In this document: piece after piece, positions 10,269 through 19,800 of the stretch
Layout of the letters: every line of letters starts with the position of its first letter
Position numbering within the stretch: the first letter of the stretch is position 1
NCBI GenBank assembly: GCA_905221605.1
Contig: CAJNDS010001290.1
Coordinates: 1-24,370, forward strand
Direction of reading: 5' to 3'
DNA length: 24,370 nt
From: Symbiodinium natans
Lineage: Eukaryota; Sar; Dinophyceae; Suessiales; Symbiodiniaceae
The notes under the pieces: generated by a model
Seen by the model: the letters and a program-made list of their open reading frames with translations, nothing else
Told to the model about the DNA's origin: nothing
Database searches by the model: none
Position numbers and translations under genes: made by a program

Positions 10269-11520
10269 GTAGATTTGGAGGGGTTTGGCTTTGCCGTTTG
10301 GGGGGCCCGAGTCTTTCATGGGACAACGCAAAAGTGAAGGCCTTAGAGGTTTCAGTAAATTGAGCATGTGGCCTCCCAAGCGTTTTGGGTTAATATATTG
10401 AGACTTTGGATCCAATTGTTGTGCTTTTGTTTGGGGGGGCGGTGGGGTGGTCCGAACTTTTGTTGGGCATTTCTGTGCTTTCTGGGACCTACGGGATTCT
10501 CGGACTTTCTTGGGGGCTTCTGCCCAGAGCCATTTGGGCTTCCTGGGGTTTCGGGGCTTTGGAGTCTCCGAGACTTAATTTGCAGCTTAAATTTGGGGTT
10601 TGGTGCTTTTGGACGCAGATGCCGCTTGCATCCGCAATTTGGGTTTCGGGAGCTGCATTTGCATCCTAACGCGCGGCCTCCTGGCGCCGCGTTTGGAACT
10701 TATTTTGAAGCTTCCCAGACTCCCGGCCTGCTTTGGGGCTTATTTTGGAGTTCAATTTTGCGGCAATTTGAAGCCTGATTTGGGGCCTCCTATGCTGAGT
10801 TTGGAGCTAGGCTTACTTTGGGGCTTGCTTAATGTGGGGCCTGGGTGGGCCAAATCTGGGGCCCTGCAGGGCTAGTTCGGTGCCTAATTTTGCTGGGGGT
10901 GCCCTCTCGCAATTTGATTCGGGGCCTCCCGGACCTGATTTCGGCTTTCCCTCAACTTGGGTTTTTCTTGGCTTCCCGGTGGCTTAATTTGAAGGCCAGA
11001 CTTGAGGCCAGGCCCTAACTTGGCCTTTGCAGGGCTTAATTTGGGATTTTGCGGGGCTTAATTTGGGTTTTTGTGGGACATAATTCGGGGTCTCGAGGCT
11101 TAATTTGGGCCTTTCGGGGTTAATTTGGAAAATTTTATTTTGGGTTGCTTGATTTGGCCTAAACTGGGACCGGCCTAATTTGGTGTCTGTCGGGGATTGA
11201 TTTGGGGCTGCCAGCCTTTTCGGGTTTTTCGGGGGCTTTTTTTCGGAGGTCTCCCAGGGCCTAATTTGGCCTTTTGGGCCATTTTGCGGCCTCCCGGTGC
11301 CTATTTTGATCCCTGGGTGTATTTTAGGGCCTTTCGGTGCATAGTTTAAGGTCTTCCGGGGCCTATTTTGGGGCCTCCCGAGGGTTATTTTGGGGCCTTC
11401 CATTCCTATTTTAGGAACTCCCGGGACATATTTTGGGACCTTATTTTTGTGCCTCCCAGTGCCTTCAATGCCTATTTGGGGGCTCCCGCCTTTGGGGTTT
11501 CTTCGGGCCTTTTGCGGGGG
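10269..11520. repeat. degenerate GGCCT/AATTTGG repeat region, copy A
   Basis: About 1.25 kb without a convincing gene. From about 10880 it is a degenerate tandem repeat with a spacing of roughly 20-30 bp, alternating CTTAATTTGGG and CCTATTTTGGGG with GGCCTCCCGG-like blocks (for example GGGGCTTAATTTGGG, twice, 11037-11070). The left part is less periodic. The region is nearly identical to 13650-14930. Open frames here, such as the Pro/Lys-rich minus-strand one at 10984-11403, reflect the repeat and differ in extent between the two copies. Confidence 0.8.
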
Positions 11521-11714
11521 TTGAATGAATTGAATATTCGGCTTGCCAAAAGCGATTCACTTTAATTTACTTCAACTCGGCTTGTCAGCTGTGGGGATCT
11601 GGGAGGGATCTGGGGGGTGTCTAAGGGTCTGCGGGAGTTTTGAATTGAAGTGAATTGAAGTGGATTGAATATTCGGCTTGCCAAAAGCAGTTTAATTTAA
11701 TTAAACTCGGCTGG
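11521..11714. other. A+T-rich module between repeat regions, copy A
   Basis: Contains two copies of ATTGAATATTCGGCTTGCCA followed by AAAGC, separated by GATCTGGGAGGGATCTGGGG. Direct repeats GAATTGAAGTGAATTGAAGT lie near 11641. TTTAATTTA-TTAAACTCGGC blocks resemble the module before the telomere-type arrays. No gene is visible. A slightly shortened copy lies at 14931-15107. Confidence 0.75.
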
Positions 11715-12866
11715 TCAGCAAACTTAGCTCCCGAAGAAAAAAAATTAGCTCCCAGAGCTCAAAAATAGCTCCCGGAGCTCAAAATAAGCTCCCGGAGCTC
11801 AAAATTAATTTTCGGAGCTCAAAATAAGCTCCCGGAGCTCAAAATTAGCTCCCAGAGCTCAAAATTAGCTCCCGGAGCTCAAAATTAACTCCCGGAGCTC
11901 AAAATTAGCTCCCGGAGCTCAAAATTAGCTCCCGAAGCTCAAAATTAGCTCCCAGAGCTCAAAATTAGCTCCCAGAGCTCAAAATTAGCTCCCGGAATTC
12001 AAAATAAGCTCCCGGAACTCAAAATTAGCTCCCGGAATTCAAAATTAGCTCCCGGAGCTCAAAATTCGCTCCCGGAATTCAAAAGTAGCTCCCGGAGCTC
12101 AAAATAAGCTCCCCAAGATTCAAATCTCCCAAAGCTCCAAATTAGCTCCCAGGGCTCAAAACCGGAGCTCAAAATTAGCTCCCAGAGCTCAAAATTAGCT
12201 CCAGCTCAAAATTAGCTCCCGGAGCTCAAAATTAACTCCCGGAGCTCAAAATAGCTTCACTCAAAATTAGCTCCCGGAGCTAAAAATTATCTCTCAGAGC
12301 TCAAAATTAGCTCCCGGAGCTCAAAATAGCACCCAAAGCTCAAAAAACTACCTCCCAGAGCTCAAAATTCGCTCCGAAAGCTCAAAATTGGCTTTCAGAG
12401 CTCAAAATTAGCTCCCGGAGCTCAAAATGAGCTCCAGGAGCTGAAAATGACCTCCCAAAGCTCAAAAGAGCTCCCGAAGGATAATTTTAAATCCCAGAGC
12501 TCGTTTTTAATTCCCAAAGCTCAAAATTAGCTCCCAGGACTCAAAACCGGAGCTCAAAATTCCCAGAGCTCAAAACTAGCTCCAGCTCAAAATTAGCTCC
12601 CGAACCTCAAAATTAGCTCCCAGCGCTCCAAATTAGCTCCCAGAACTCAAAAAAAAGCTCCCGGAGCTCAAAATTAGCTCCCGGAGCTCAAAATTAGCTC
12701 CCAGAGCTCAAAATTAGCTCCCGGAGCTCAAAAACTAGCTCCCGGAGCTCAAAATTAGCTCCGGAGCTCAAAATTAGCTAGCTCAAAATTAGCTCAAAAT
12801 TAAATTTAAATTAGCTGCCAACAGCTCAAAATAAGCTCCCGGATCTCAAAATTAGCTCCCAAAGCT
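11715..12866. repeat. 20-bp palindromic satellite AGCTCCCGGAGCT, copy A (uninterrupted)
   Basis: Roughly 55 units of AGCTCCCGGAGCTCAAAATT. Each standard unit holds AGCTCC-C-GGAGCT, a perfect inverted repeat around one base, overlapping the palindrome GAGCTC. Variants include CCCAGAGCTC, CCCGGAATTC and truncated units after about 12110. This copy is the uninterrupted paralogue of the array that carries the LINE. Confidence 0.95.
11982..12000. other. paralogous empty LINE target site
   Basis: One copy of AAATTAGCTCCCGGAATTC, followed directly by AAAATAAGCTCCCGGAACTC. In the second composite copy the same sequence is split by the LINE, with this 19-mer on both sides. It gives the pre-insertion state. 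Confidence 0.88.
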
Positions 12867-13079
12867 GGGGGGGATGGGGGAGGAGGGGGAGGAGGGGGGG
12901 GAGGGGGGCGGGCGGGGAGGAGGGGGGAGGGGGGGCGGGAGGGGGGCAGCGGGAGGGGGCGGGAGGGGGCAGCGGGAGGGGGGGCGGGGGGGGCGGGAGG
13001 GAGGGGGGAGGGGGGGGCGGCGGGAGGGTGTGGGGAAGGGCGGGGGCCGAAAGGTGCCGAAAGGGCCAGGGGAGGCAGG
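12867..13079 (+). repeat. G-rich purine tract, copy A
   Basis: About 210 bp made almost only of G runs broken by single A or C (GGGGGAGG, GGGGGGCGGG, GGGCAGCGGGAG). Many runs of three or more G lie close together, so G-quadruplex potential on the plus strand is high. Poly-Gly and poly-Pro open frames on the two strands are low-complexity artefacts. It recurs at 23612-23823. Confidence 0.93.
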
Positions 13080-13254
13080 TTTCAGTAAATTGAATATTTG
13101 CCTCCCAGTAGTATTTTGAATCAATTTACTTAAACTCGGCCTCCCAGAAGCGTTTTGGAGTAGTTTACTCAAATTCTGCTTGTCAGCTGTTTAGACGAAT
13201 AACGTGGGACATTCAGAATGATACCACATACAATTTCTATTTATTTTGTCTTGA
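13080..13254. other. pre-telomeric A+T-rich inverted-repeat module
   Basis: Contains AGTAAATTGA (13084-13093) and its exact reverse complement TCAATTTACT (13121-13130), a 10-bp stem with a 27-nt loop. This is followed by TTAAACTCGGC blocks and ATACAATTTCTAT (13228-13240) just before the telomere-type array. It recurs at 23824-24000. No gene is visible. Confidence 0.8.
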
Positions 13255-13372
13255 GGGTTTAGGGTTTAGGGTTTAGGGTTTAGGGTTTAGGGTTTAGGGT
13301 TTAGGGTTTAGGGTTTAGGGTTTAGGGTTTAGGGTTTAGGGTTTAGGGTTTAGGGTTTAGGGTTTAGGGTTT
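13255..13372 (+). repeat. interstitial telomere-type array (TTTAGGG)n, second
   Basis: About 17 perfect TTTAGGG units in the same orientation as the first array. Flanked by ATACAATTTCTAT on the left (13228-13240) and its reverse complement ATAGAAATTGTAT on the right (13373-13385). Confidence 0.97.
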
Positions 13373-13650
13373 ATAGAAATTGTATAGGGTTTGGGTCCCA
13401 ATAACGTTTTGAGCCGAAAGTTTTGACCGAAAGTTTTGACCGAAACGTTTTGACCGAAACGTTTTGTTTTTTGGAACTATGTTTTTAGTTTTGGAAGGGG
13501 GTCCCCAAGAAAATACAAATCGACGCCACCGTTTCGGGGGGCGCTGCCCCCCGAGCCCCCCGCCAGGACTCCCCGCCCTGGACCCCGCTAGCTGCTGGAC
13601 CGCGCCAGGGGGACACCCCCTGGTACCCCCGAAATTCAAGCACGAATAAG
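13373..13650. repeat. post-telomeric module, composite copy B
   Basis: ATAGAAATTGTAT, then GTCCCAATAA, then a short GACCGAAA array (13404-13466) with one GAGCCGAAA variant, then the G+C-rich hairpin segment (13478-13650). Compared with copy A, one hairpin reads GGGGGGCGCTGCCCCCC in place of GGGGGGCAGCGCCCCCC. The stem is kept while the loop bases are changed. Confidence 0.85.
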
Positions 13651-14930
13651 TAGATTTGGGGGGGTTTGGCTTTGCCGTTTGGGGGGCCCGAGTCTTTCAT
13701 GGGACAACGCAAAAGTGAAGGCCTTAGAGGTTTCAGTAAATTGAGCATGTGGCCTCCCAAGCGTTTTGGGTTAATATATTGAGACTTTGGATCCAATTGT
13801 TGTGCTTTTGTTTGGGGGGGCGGTGGGGTGGTCCGAACTTTTGTTGGGCATTTCTGTGCCGGAAAGTAGGTCCGGATTCTCGGACTTTCTTGGGGGCTTC
13901 TGCCCAGAGCCATTTGGGCTTCCTGGGGGTTCGGGGCTTTGGAGTCTCCGAGACTTAATTTGCAGCTTAAATTTGGGGTTTGGTGCTTTTGGACGCAGAT
14001 GCCGCTTGCATCCGCAATTTGGGTTTCGGGAGCTGCATTTGCATCCTAACGCGCGGCCTCCTGGCGCCGCATTTGGAACTTATTTTGAAGCTTCCCAGAC
14101 TCCCGGCCTGCTTTGGGGCTTAATTTGGGGTTCAATTTTGCTGCAATTTGAAGCCTGATTTGGGGCCTCCTATGCTGAGTTTGGAGCTCAGCTTACTTTG
14201 GGGCTTGCTTAATGTGGGGCCTGGCTGGGCCTAATTTGGGGCCCTGCAGGGCTAGTTCGGGGCCTAATTTTGCTGGGGGTGCCCTCTCGCAATTTGATTC
14301 GGGGCCTCCCGGACCTGATTTCGGCTTTCCCTCAACTTGGGTTTTTCTTGGCTTCCCGGTGGCTTAATTTGAAGGCCAGACTTGAGGCCAGGCCCTAACT
14401 TGGCCTTTGCAGGGCTTAATTTGGGATTTTGCGGGGCTTAATTTGGGTTTTTGTGGGACGTAATTCGGATCTCGAGGCTTAATTTGGGCCTTTCGGGGCT
14501 TAATTTGGAAAAATTTATTTTGGGTTGCTTGATTTGGCCTAAACTGGGACCGGCCTAATTTGGTGTCTGTCGGGGATTGATTTGGGGCTGCCAGCCTTTT
14601 CGGGTTTTTCGGGGGCTTTTTTTCGGAGGTCTCCCAGGGCCTAATTTGGCCTTTTGGGCCATTTTGCGGCCTCCCGGTGCCTATTTTGAGGCCTGGGTGT
14701 ATTTTAGGGCCTTTCAGTGCATAGTTTAAGGTCTTCCGGGGCCTATTTTGGGGCCTCCCAAGGCTTATTTTGGGGGCTTCCATTCCTATTTTGGGAACTC
14801 CTGGAGCCTGAACTGGCGCCTCCCGGGACATATTTTGGGACCTTATTTTTGTGCCTCCCAGTGCCTCCAGTGCCTATTTGGGGGCTCCCGCCGCCTCCTG
14901 GGCTTTGGGGTTTCTTGGGGCCTTTTGCGG
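13651..14930. repeat. degenerate GGCCT/AATTTGG repeat region, copy B
   Basis: Near-identical to 10269-11520, offset 3,381 bp at its start. Small indels occur (for example extra CTGGAGCCTGAACTGGCGCC near 14801). One replaced segment after TTTCTGTGC (near 13859) does not align with copy A. No gene is supported: the Pro/Lys-rich minus-strand frame at 14364-14831 is not conserved in length or ends with its copy A counterpart. Confidence 0.8.
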
Positions 14931-15107
14931 GGGTTGAATGAATTGAATATTCGGCTTGCCAAAAGCGATTCACATCTGTGGGGATCTGGGAGGGATCTGG
15001 GGGGTGTCTAAGGGTCTGCGGGAGTTTTGAATTGAAGTGAATTGAAGTGGATTGAATATTCGGCTTGCCAAAAGCAGTTTAATTTACTTAAACTCGGCTG
15101 GTCAGCA
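14931..15107. other. A+T-rich module between repeat regions, copy B
   Basis: Matches 11521-11714, but about 27 bp are missing after GCGATTCAC, where copy A has TTTAATTTACTTCAACTCGG and a few more bases. Two ATTGAATATTCGGCTTGCCA elements are kept. No gene is visible. Confidence 0.75.
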
Positions 15108-15387
15108 AACTTAGCTCCCGAAGAAAAAAAATTAGCTCCCAGAGCTCAAAAATAGCTCCCGGAGCTCAAAATAAGCTCCCGGAGCTCAAAATTAATTTTC
15201 GGAGCTCAAAATAAGCTCCCGGAGCTCAAAATTAGCTCCCAGAGCTCAAAATTAGCTCCCGGAGCTCAAAATTAACTCCCGGAGCTCAAAATTAGCTCCC
15301 GGAGCTCAAAATTAGCTCCCGAAGCTCAAAATTAGCTCCCAGAGCTCAAAATTAGCTCCCAGAGCTCAAAATTAGCTCCCGGAATTC
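15108..15387. repeat. 20-bp palindromic satellite, copy B, part left of the LINE
   Basis: About 14 units, essentially identical in order and variants to 11715-12000 (same AAGAAAAAAAATTAGCTCCC start and same ATTTTCGG variant). Interrupted by the LINE after GGAATTC at 15387. Confidence 0.95.
15369..15387. repeat. target-site duplication, LINE 3' side
   Basis: AAATTAGCTCCCGGAATTC, directly followed by the T run that is the complement of the A tail of the LINE. Identical to 22728-22746. Confidence 0.92.
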
Positions 15388-15485
15388 TTTTTTTGCTGCA
15401 CTGTGTGTCTGAGGCCGCGACCTGTCGACAAGTGACAATGAGTAGCCGCTTCAGGCTGCTTGTGAATCCAGACAAAATAGGGAAA
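15388..15485 (-). other. LINE 3' untranslated region and A tail
   Basis: About 91 nt after the stop of the RNase H frame, ending TGCAGC and A7. It contains the palindrome TGTCGACA near 15424, a possible small stem for recognition by the reverse transcriptase. No AATAAA-type signal was seen. A 3' end this short with so brief an A tail is compact for a LINE. Confidence 0.75.
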
Positions 15486-16859
15486 CTAATACGGCGGGAT
15501 ACCGTCAAAACCATCGAATTTGGGGGTCCACTTGTGGCCAAGCGATTTCCTATCAGGGAGACATACACTTTGAGCAAGGCTAGCTTGGAGAAAGATGAAC
15601 ATCTGATGGTGAATATGTTGACACCTCATGGACCCATAGAAGCCACTAAGGCTTTTCATACCAAAGACTGCCGCTGATTTAACATGTTTAACGGAATGAA
15701 TACTGGTCGGAAGGCCTTTGCACAATCTTAAGAAGAAAGTTCTGAAGCGAGATACCAGGATGCGGGCGGTCATGCCCGGGACCAACCAACCAGGAAAGAA
15801 ACCATACACTGCAAGAAACTCGATCAAAACTACCAGCCAGGGAGTTCGTTCCCCTTGAGGCCTGTCGCAAAAGAACCATCTCTGCTCGCTTACAAAGTTG
15901 GCAAGGGCTTCAGCAGCTGCTTGAGACAATGGTCTTCTGCCCCGAAGAAGCGGGTCTAGGCTAAGCCCTTGCCACCCTGAAAACTGCATCCCTTCTGGCT
16001 GGAGATGCGCGAAGAAGCCGAGATATCTGCGCCGAAGGCAGTCAAAGAGGACATCAGGCGGTAAAGTATTCGTTCTGTACATCTGCAGCACCTTTGTCTC
16101 AACATCCCCAAGCAGAACAGAATGTCCCATTACATGACAATTACTGTAGCATTTCCGAGGGCGCTTGCTATTTAACCGCCTGCGGGGCTTACAAGTACAG
16201 ATCACAGTCTGTGTTAGTCCTGCAGAGGCCTGTTCGTCCTCGTCAAAAGGGGCAAGTTGGCAAGCCGCCGAGCGCTTAACTAAAGTAGCAACCAAGTGAA
16301 CTTGCACGGAAACTGCTTGCTGGAGATAAGGGCGAGACCTTGCTATAAGATCGGAAGAAAGAGCTTTAGCTGTGGCTTTCGCTAAAGCATCAACTTGCTC
16401 ATTCCCTGCGGTGAGAAGAGGACACTGCGATGTTTCTCCTTTGGTGTGTGCTTTGACCTTGACAAACCGTATGCTTCCATTGTGCGCCCTTGCTACAACA
16501 AGAAACAGATCCCACAAATCTGGATTTTCAAACTGGTAAGGACAATCCCATTCAAAATTATGCATCTGCAAGAATTGGGCACGACGTAGGACACTAGCAC
16601 AATCAGAAGCGACAGTGATGTCCCCGTCTGTTAAATGGATAGCCAAGATCAAAGCATAAAGCTCGCAACGAAAAGAGTTAACAGAGGCACCGTGCACGGC
16701 TACAGCATGTTTAAAAAGGCCGGGAACTGTAACTGCGGAGGCACCTGCGCGGATTGGCACCCACCGATGGTGAAAAACACTGCCATCCACAAAAATCGTG
16801 GACTGTGGACACCAGCGCGTTTCCACCACCGGAAGTTTCCACGCCTGTAGGCTCGTCAT
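15486..16859 (-). CDS. LINE RNase H domain with long C-terminal extension (frame +1 to ORF2)
   Basis: The frame has 457 codons from an ATG at 16859 and overlaps the end of ORF2 by 149 nt, in the +1 frame. Residues 20-165 hold a type 1 RNase H core with its acidic and histidine positions: D25 (IFVDGS), E66 (FRCELYAL), D86 (VASDCAS), H138 (KVKAHTKG), D157 (GNEQVDALAKA). This enzyme removes the RNA strand during second-strand synthesis. The last 290 residues match nothing I recognise. They include a Cys/basic patch (CTCKPRRRLNSKRPRKCYSN, 221-240), a hydrophobic segment around 340-360 and a basic C-terminus. In other LINEs RNase H is usually fused downstream of the RT and CCHC finger in one ORF. 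Here it is either reached by +1 frameshifting, translated separately, or cut off by a one-base indel. The open frame starts just after a TAA near 16891, so the ATG at 16859 is the only early in-frame start. Confidence 0.88.
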   Translation of the reverse strand: MTSLQAWKLPVVETRWCPQSTIFVDGSVFHHRWVPIRAGASAVTVPGLFKHAVAVHGASVNSFRCELYALILAIHLTDGDITVASDCASVLRRAQFLQMHNFEWDCPYQFENPDLWDLFLVVARAHNGSIRFVKVKAHTKGETSQCPLLTAGNEQVDALAKATAKALSSDLIARSRPYLQQAVSVQVHLVATLVKRSAACQLAPFDEDEQASAGLTQTVICTCKPRRRLNSKRPRKCYSNCHVMGHSVLLGDVETKVLQMYRTNTLPPDVLFDCLRRRYLGFFAHLQPEGMQFSGWQGLSLDPLLRGRRPLSQAAAEALANFVSEQRWFFCDRPQGERTPWLVVLIEFLAVYGFFPGWLVPGMTARILVSRFRTFFLRLCKGLPTSIHSVKHVKSAAVFGMKSLSGFYGSMRCQHIHHQMFIFLQASLAQSVCLPDRKSLGHKWTPKFDGFDGIPPY

Positions 16860-19800
16860 GGAAGTGGGGTGGCTCGAAAAAGATACCCGTTACCCAGGAT
16901 AACAAAGGTTCGTCACCGTGGGACGGGATGGATTCCTGTAAAGCTTCGCAGTCACGGAACATGTGGCAATGTGTTTCCTGTTTCCCACACTGTGGGCACG
17001 CAGCGCTGTCACGTAGTCCTGCCGCTCTATAGCGATGTCCGTTGTAGACAGACCCAGATAAAAGCGATGACAAAATTCCACGTGTGTAGTGTATGTTCGG
17101 AGGGAGCTTATCAAGATACCCACGAAGGAACTGGAAATCGTCATCCTTTGCAAAGGTCGTGTCGAGAAGAAACCGCGTAAGGTACACATCTGGCGTGCCA
17201 TACTGTCCTGGAGTCGGGTTGTCATACCTGAAAGGTGATTGGTTGAGTAAATACTTCCTGACGTCCCGCGCCAACTCTTCCAAAAAAGCGTCTTTGGAAC
17301 CTGCTTTGAGGGAGATGATGCGGCCATCAGACAAAACCAAGTTGAAGGCATTGGGGTCACCTACTTTCCAACCAAGCGCGAAAAACAAGTAAGCCACAAC
17401 ATTGACTACACCGTTGGCTACGTTGTGCTTAGGCGCAGGACTATTTCTAGCATCCTCACGAACTTGAGATAAGATTTTGCGAAGCAACTCTGGCTTGAGG
17501 TAGGCGAGACGGCGTAACTTCAAGGAAACGTGCTGCACCCACTTTGCAAAAGGGTCCAGCCAAGGGTCCTGTAGCGTGGCAAACAAAAGGAAAGGACATC
17601 TCATATTGTTAGCCTTTTTGACAAAAACTTTTGCTGTTGCAGTTCTCAGCTTGGCCAAGGCATTCCTAGAAGGGCCTTGGATCTCAGTCCCATATACCCA
17701 TTTAGAGTGGCCGTTAGCATGAACATGAATGGCCTTCATTTCGGGAGACAAGGGAAGATGGGAGATCTTCAGCATGGCAACCTTGGCCTTATCGACTCGC
17801 TCATCTTGTAGCTTGGGAGAATGCCTCTTATCAAACTGGTGGGAGTAACCCAATGACTTGGCTTGTTTCTTTGCTTTGCAGGCTCTGCCGACTTTCAACA
17901 GAAATCGATTAGCATTTCGTTTCCTACGGGTCGCGACGATGGTTTTTTCATCGTTTAAAACTTGTCCGACCCCGGTATCAAACTCGTGGATGGCTTTAAA
18001 GGCATCTACAAGTGCGTTGGTGTCACTAGTTCGGGTCCAAATTTTGGAATCATCTAGAAAGGTGCTAAACTTAATGGAGGGGCAAACAGTACTGAGTTGA
18101 CGTGACAAGACAGCGTACATACAGTTAATCATTAAAATGGACATGGAGCACCCCTGAACAGCCGAGTTAGTGCACATAACCCGCTTCCCATAAACATTAC
18201 CAAGCTTGAAAAACTTGCATTGCCCACCATAAAAACCAAGAACAGCCCTGAAGATCTGATCGGGGAGTCCCAACTGGGCAGCTACATTTAAAGCCACGTA
18301 GGGTAAGATAAGATCGAAGCACTTCCACCTATCAATGAAGACTGCAATAAGGTCAAAATGGGAGTCAGGGTCGTGAAGAGCAAGGGACAAATCAACCTCG
18401 CTAGTATCAGCAGTTCGGTGGGCAAGGCCTCCTAAGAGGTTACCAGGGCAAATCTGGTTCATCCAAGTTGCAAGCTGTTTAAAGCGCAAGGATGACCAAA
18501 CAGAATACACTGCTGAAGAGACGCCTATGGCTCTAGTATCTTCGGGAGATGCGACGAGGGGTTTCTTAGCGATACTAGTTACTGCAATCATCTTAAGAAC
18601 CTGTGGCCAATCACCTGTTGCTTCTGCAATCTGCATGCAAAAGCAGAACCCAACCCAACCACAAGGTGGTAACTGGAGAAGCTCCCGAGTAGCCCAACCA
18701 TCTAAACCAGATGCTTTGTCAGGAGAACGCTTCTGGAACAGCTGAAACAGGTCTTGGTGGGTAAGCTTTGGCAATTCAGCGCTACGGTATAGCGAGCCCA
18801 TGGCACTACCATACTTCAGTTGGAAGGCCTCAAAGGCATCACGCGGGTCAACGTCTGCATGGTGGTTGTAAATTGTTTGCATATGGTCTTCGATCATTTG
18901 CAACATGACACTTGGGGACGCAACAAGACCGCCTTCTGGACTTACAAACGTTTTCGGAGGACCAGTTCCATAGCCTTTTAGCCACCTGTGAACTTCTTTC
19001 TTGTCAGTCCTAGAAGAGATCCGCAACTTAGCTTTCCATTGGGACAAATGTGCATTTCTAGCGTTACGGAGAAGATTGTCTTCAAACTGCTGGACAGCTA
19101 CCATCATGTCACGGACGGAAGCGTCTAATGACATACAACAGTCGGTTTGGGCAGTACAAGGCAGGCCTATGTGCGAACAACAAGTACGTAGATTCCGAAC
19201 AGTATTGTGAAGGTCTACAAGCCAGCAGCACTTGGGCTGCTCTGGCCAATGGTTGGCACGGAATAGGAGTTCTTTCAACAATGACTTACACCGAACTATT
19301 TTATGAGCTTTGGAGAATCGACAGGGGGAAGTGGTGTCAGGAACCAATGGCATTTTACGGAATTCAGGCACTTTACCACGGGTTGGGGGTATGCTTTGTT
19401 GTGAAATAGCATTCAGCATGTCCGTCGCAATTCGGCAAGCAATGCTCCATGTCACTTCCGCGTCACGAGCAGTGGCAGCTTGCAGTAGACGCTCGATGTG
19501 CTGCTGCAGTATAGGTTGGCATATTGCTTCACGCTGACTCCACTGTTCCCTGGAAGTGGGTTTGTCGGGCAATTGCCACTTCGGGTGAGGTTTGAGATGC
19601 CACACAAGTTCATTAAAGACATCGCAGTTAAGTGAACACTGGACGGGTGTATGCCCAGGGAAGGACTGGCCTCTTAGATACCGAATGGATTGAAACAAGA
19701 AGGTGGCTTTTCGGTTACACAACACATAGTCAATTCGAGTCTTACCCGGACCTACCTCATACCCTGTTTTCCACCCATTCTTGGCAAAAGAGGCCTCGAG

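Noticed and set aside
10984-11403. Pro/Lys-rich minus-strand frame (and 14364-14831 in copy B)
   Set aside because: It is produced by the degenerate GGCCT/AATTTGG repeat. Length and ends are not conserved between the two near-identical copies.
11715-12866. Regular short palindromic repeats resembling a CRISPR array
   Set aside because: The repeats are directly contiguous at 20 bp with only AAAATT between stems. There are no unique spacers, no cas genes, and the setting is eukaryotic.
12852-13172. Poly-Pro and poly-Gly open frames in the G-rich tract (also 23577-23918)
   Set aside because: Low-complexity G-run DNA is open in several frames at once, and no protein signal is present.
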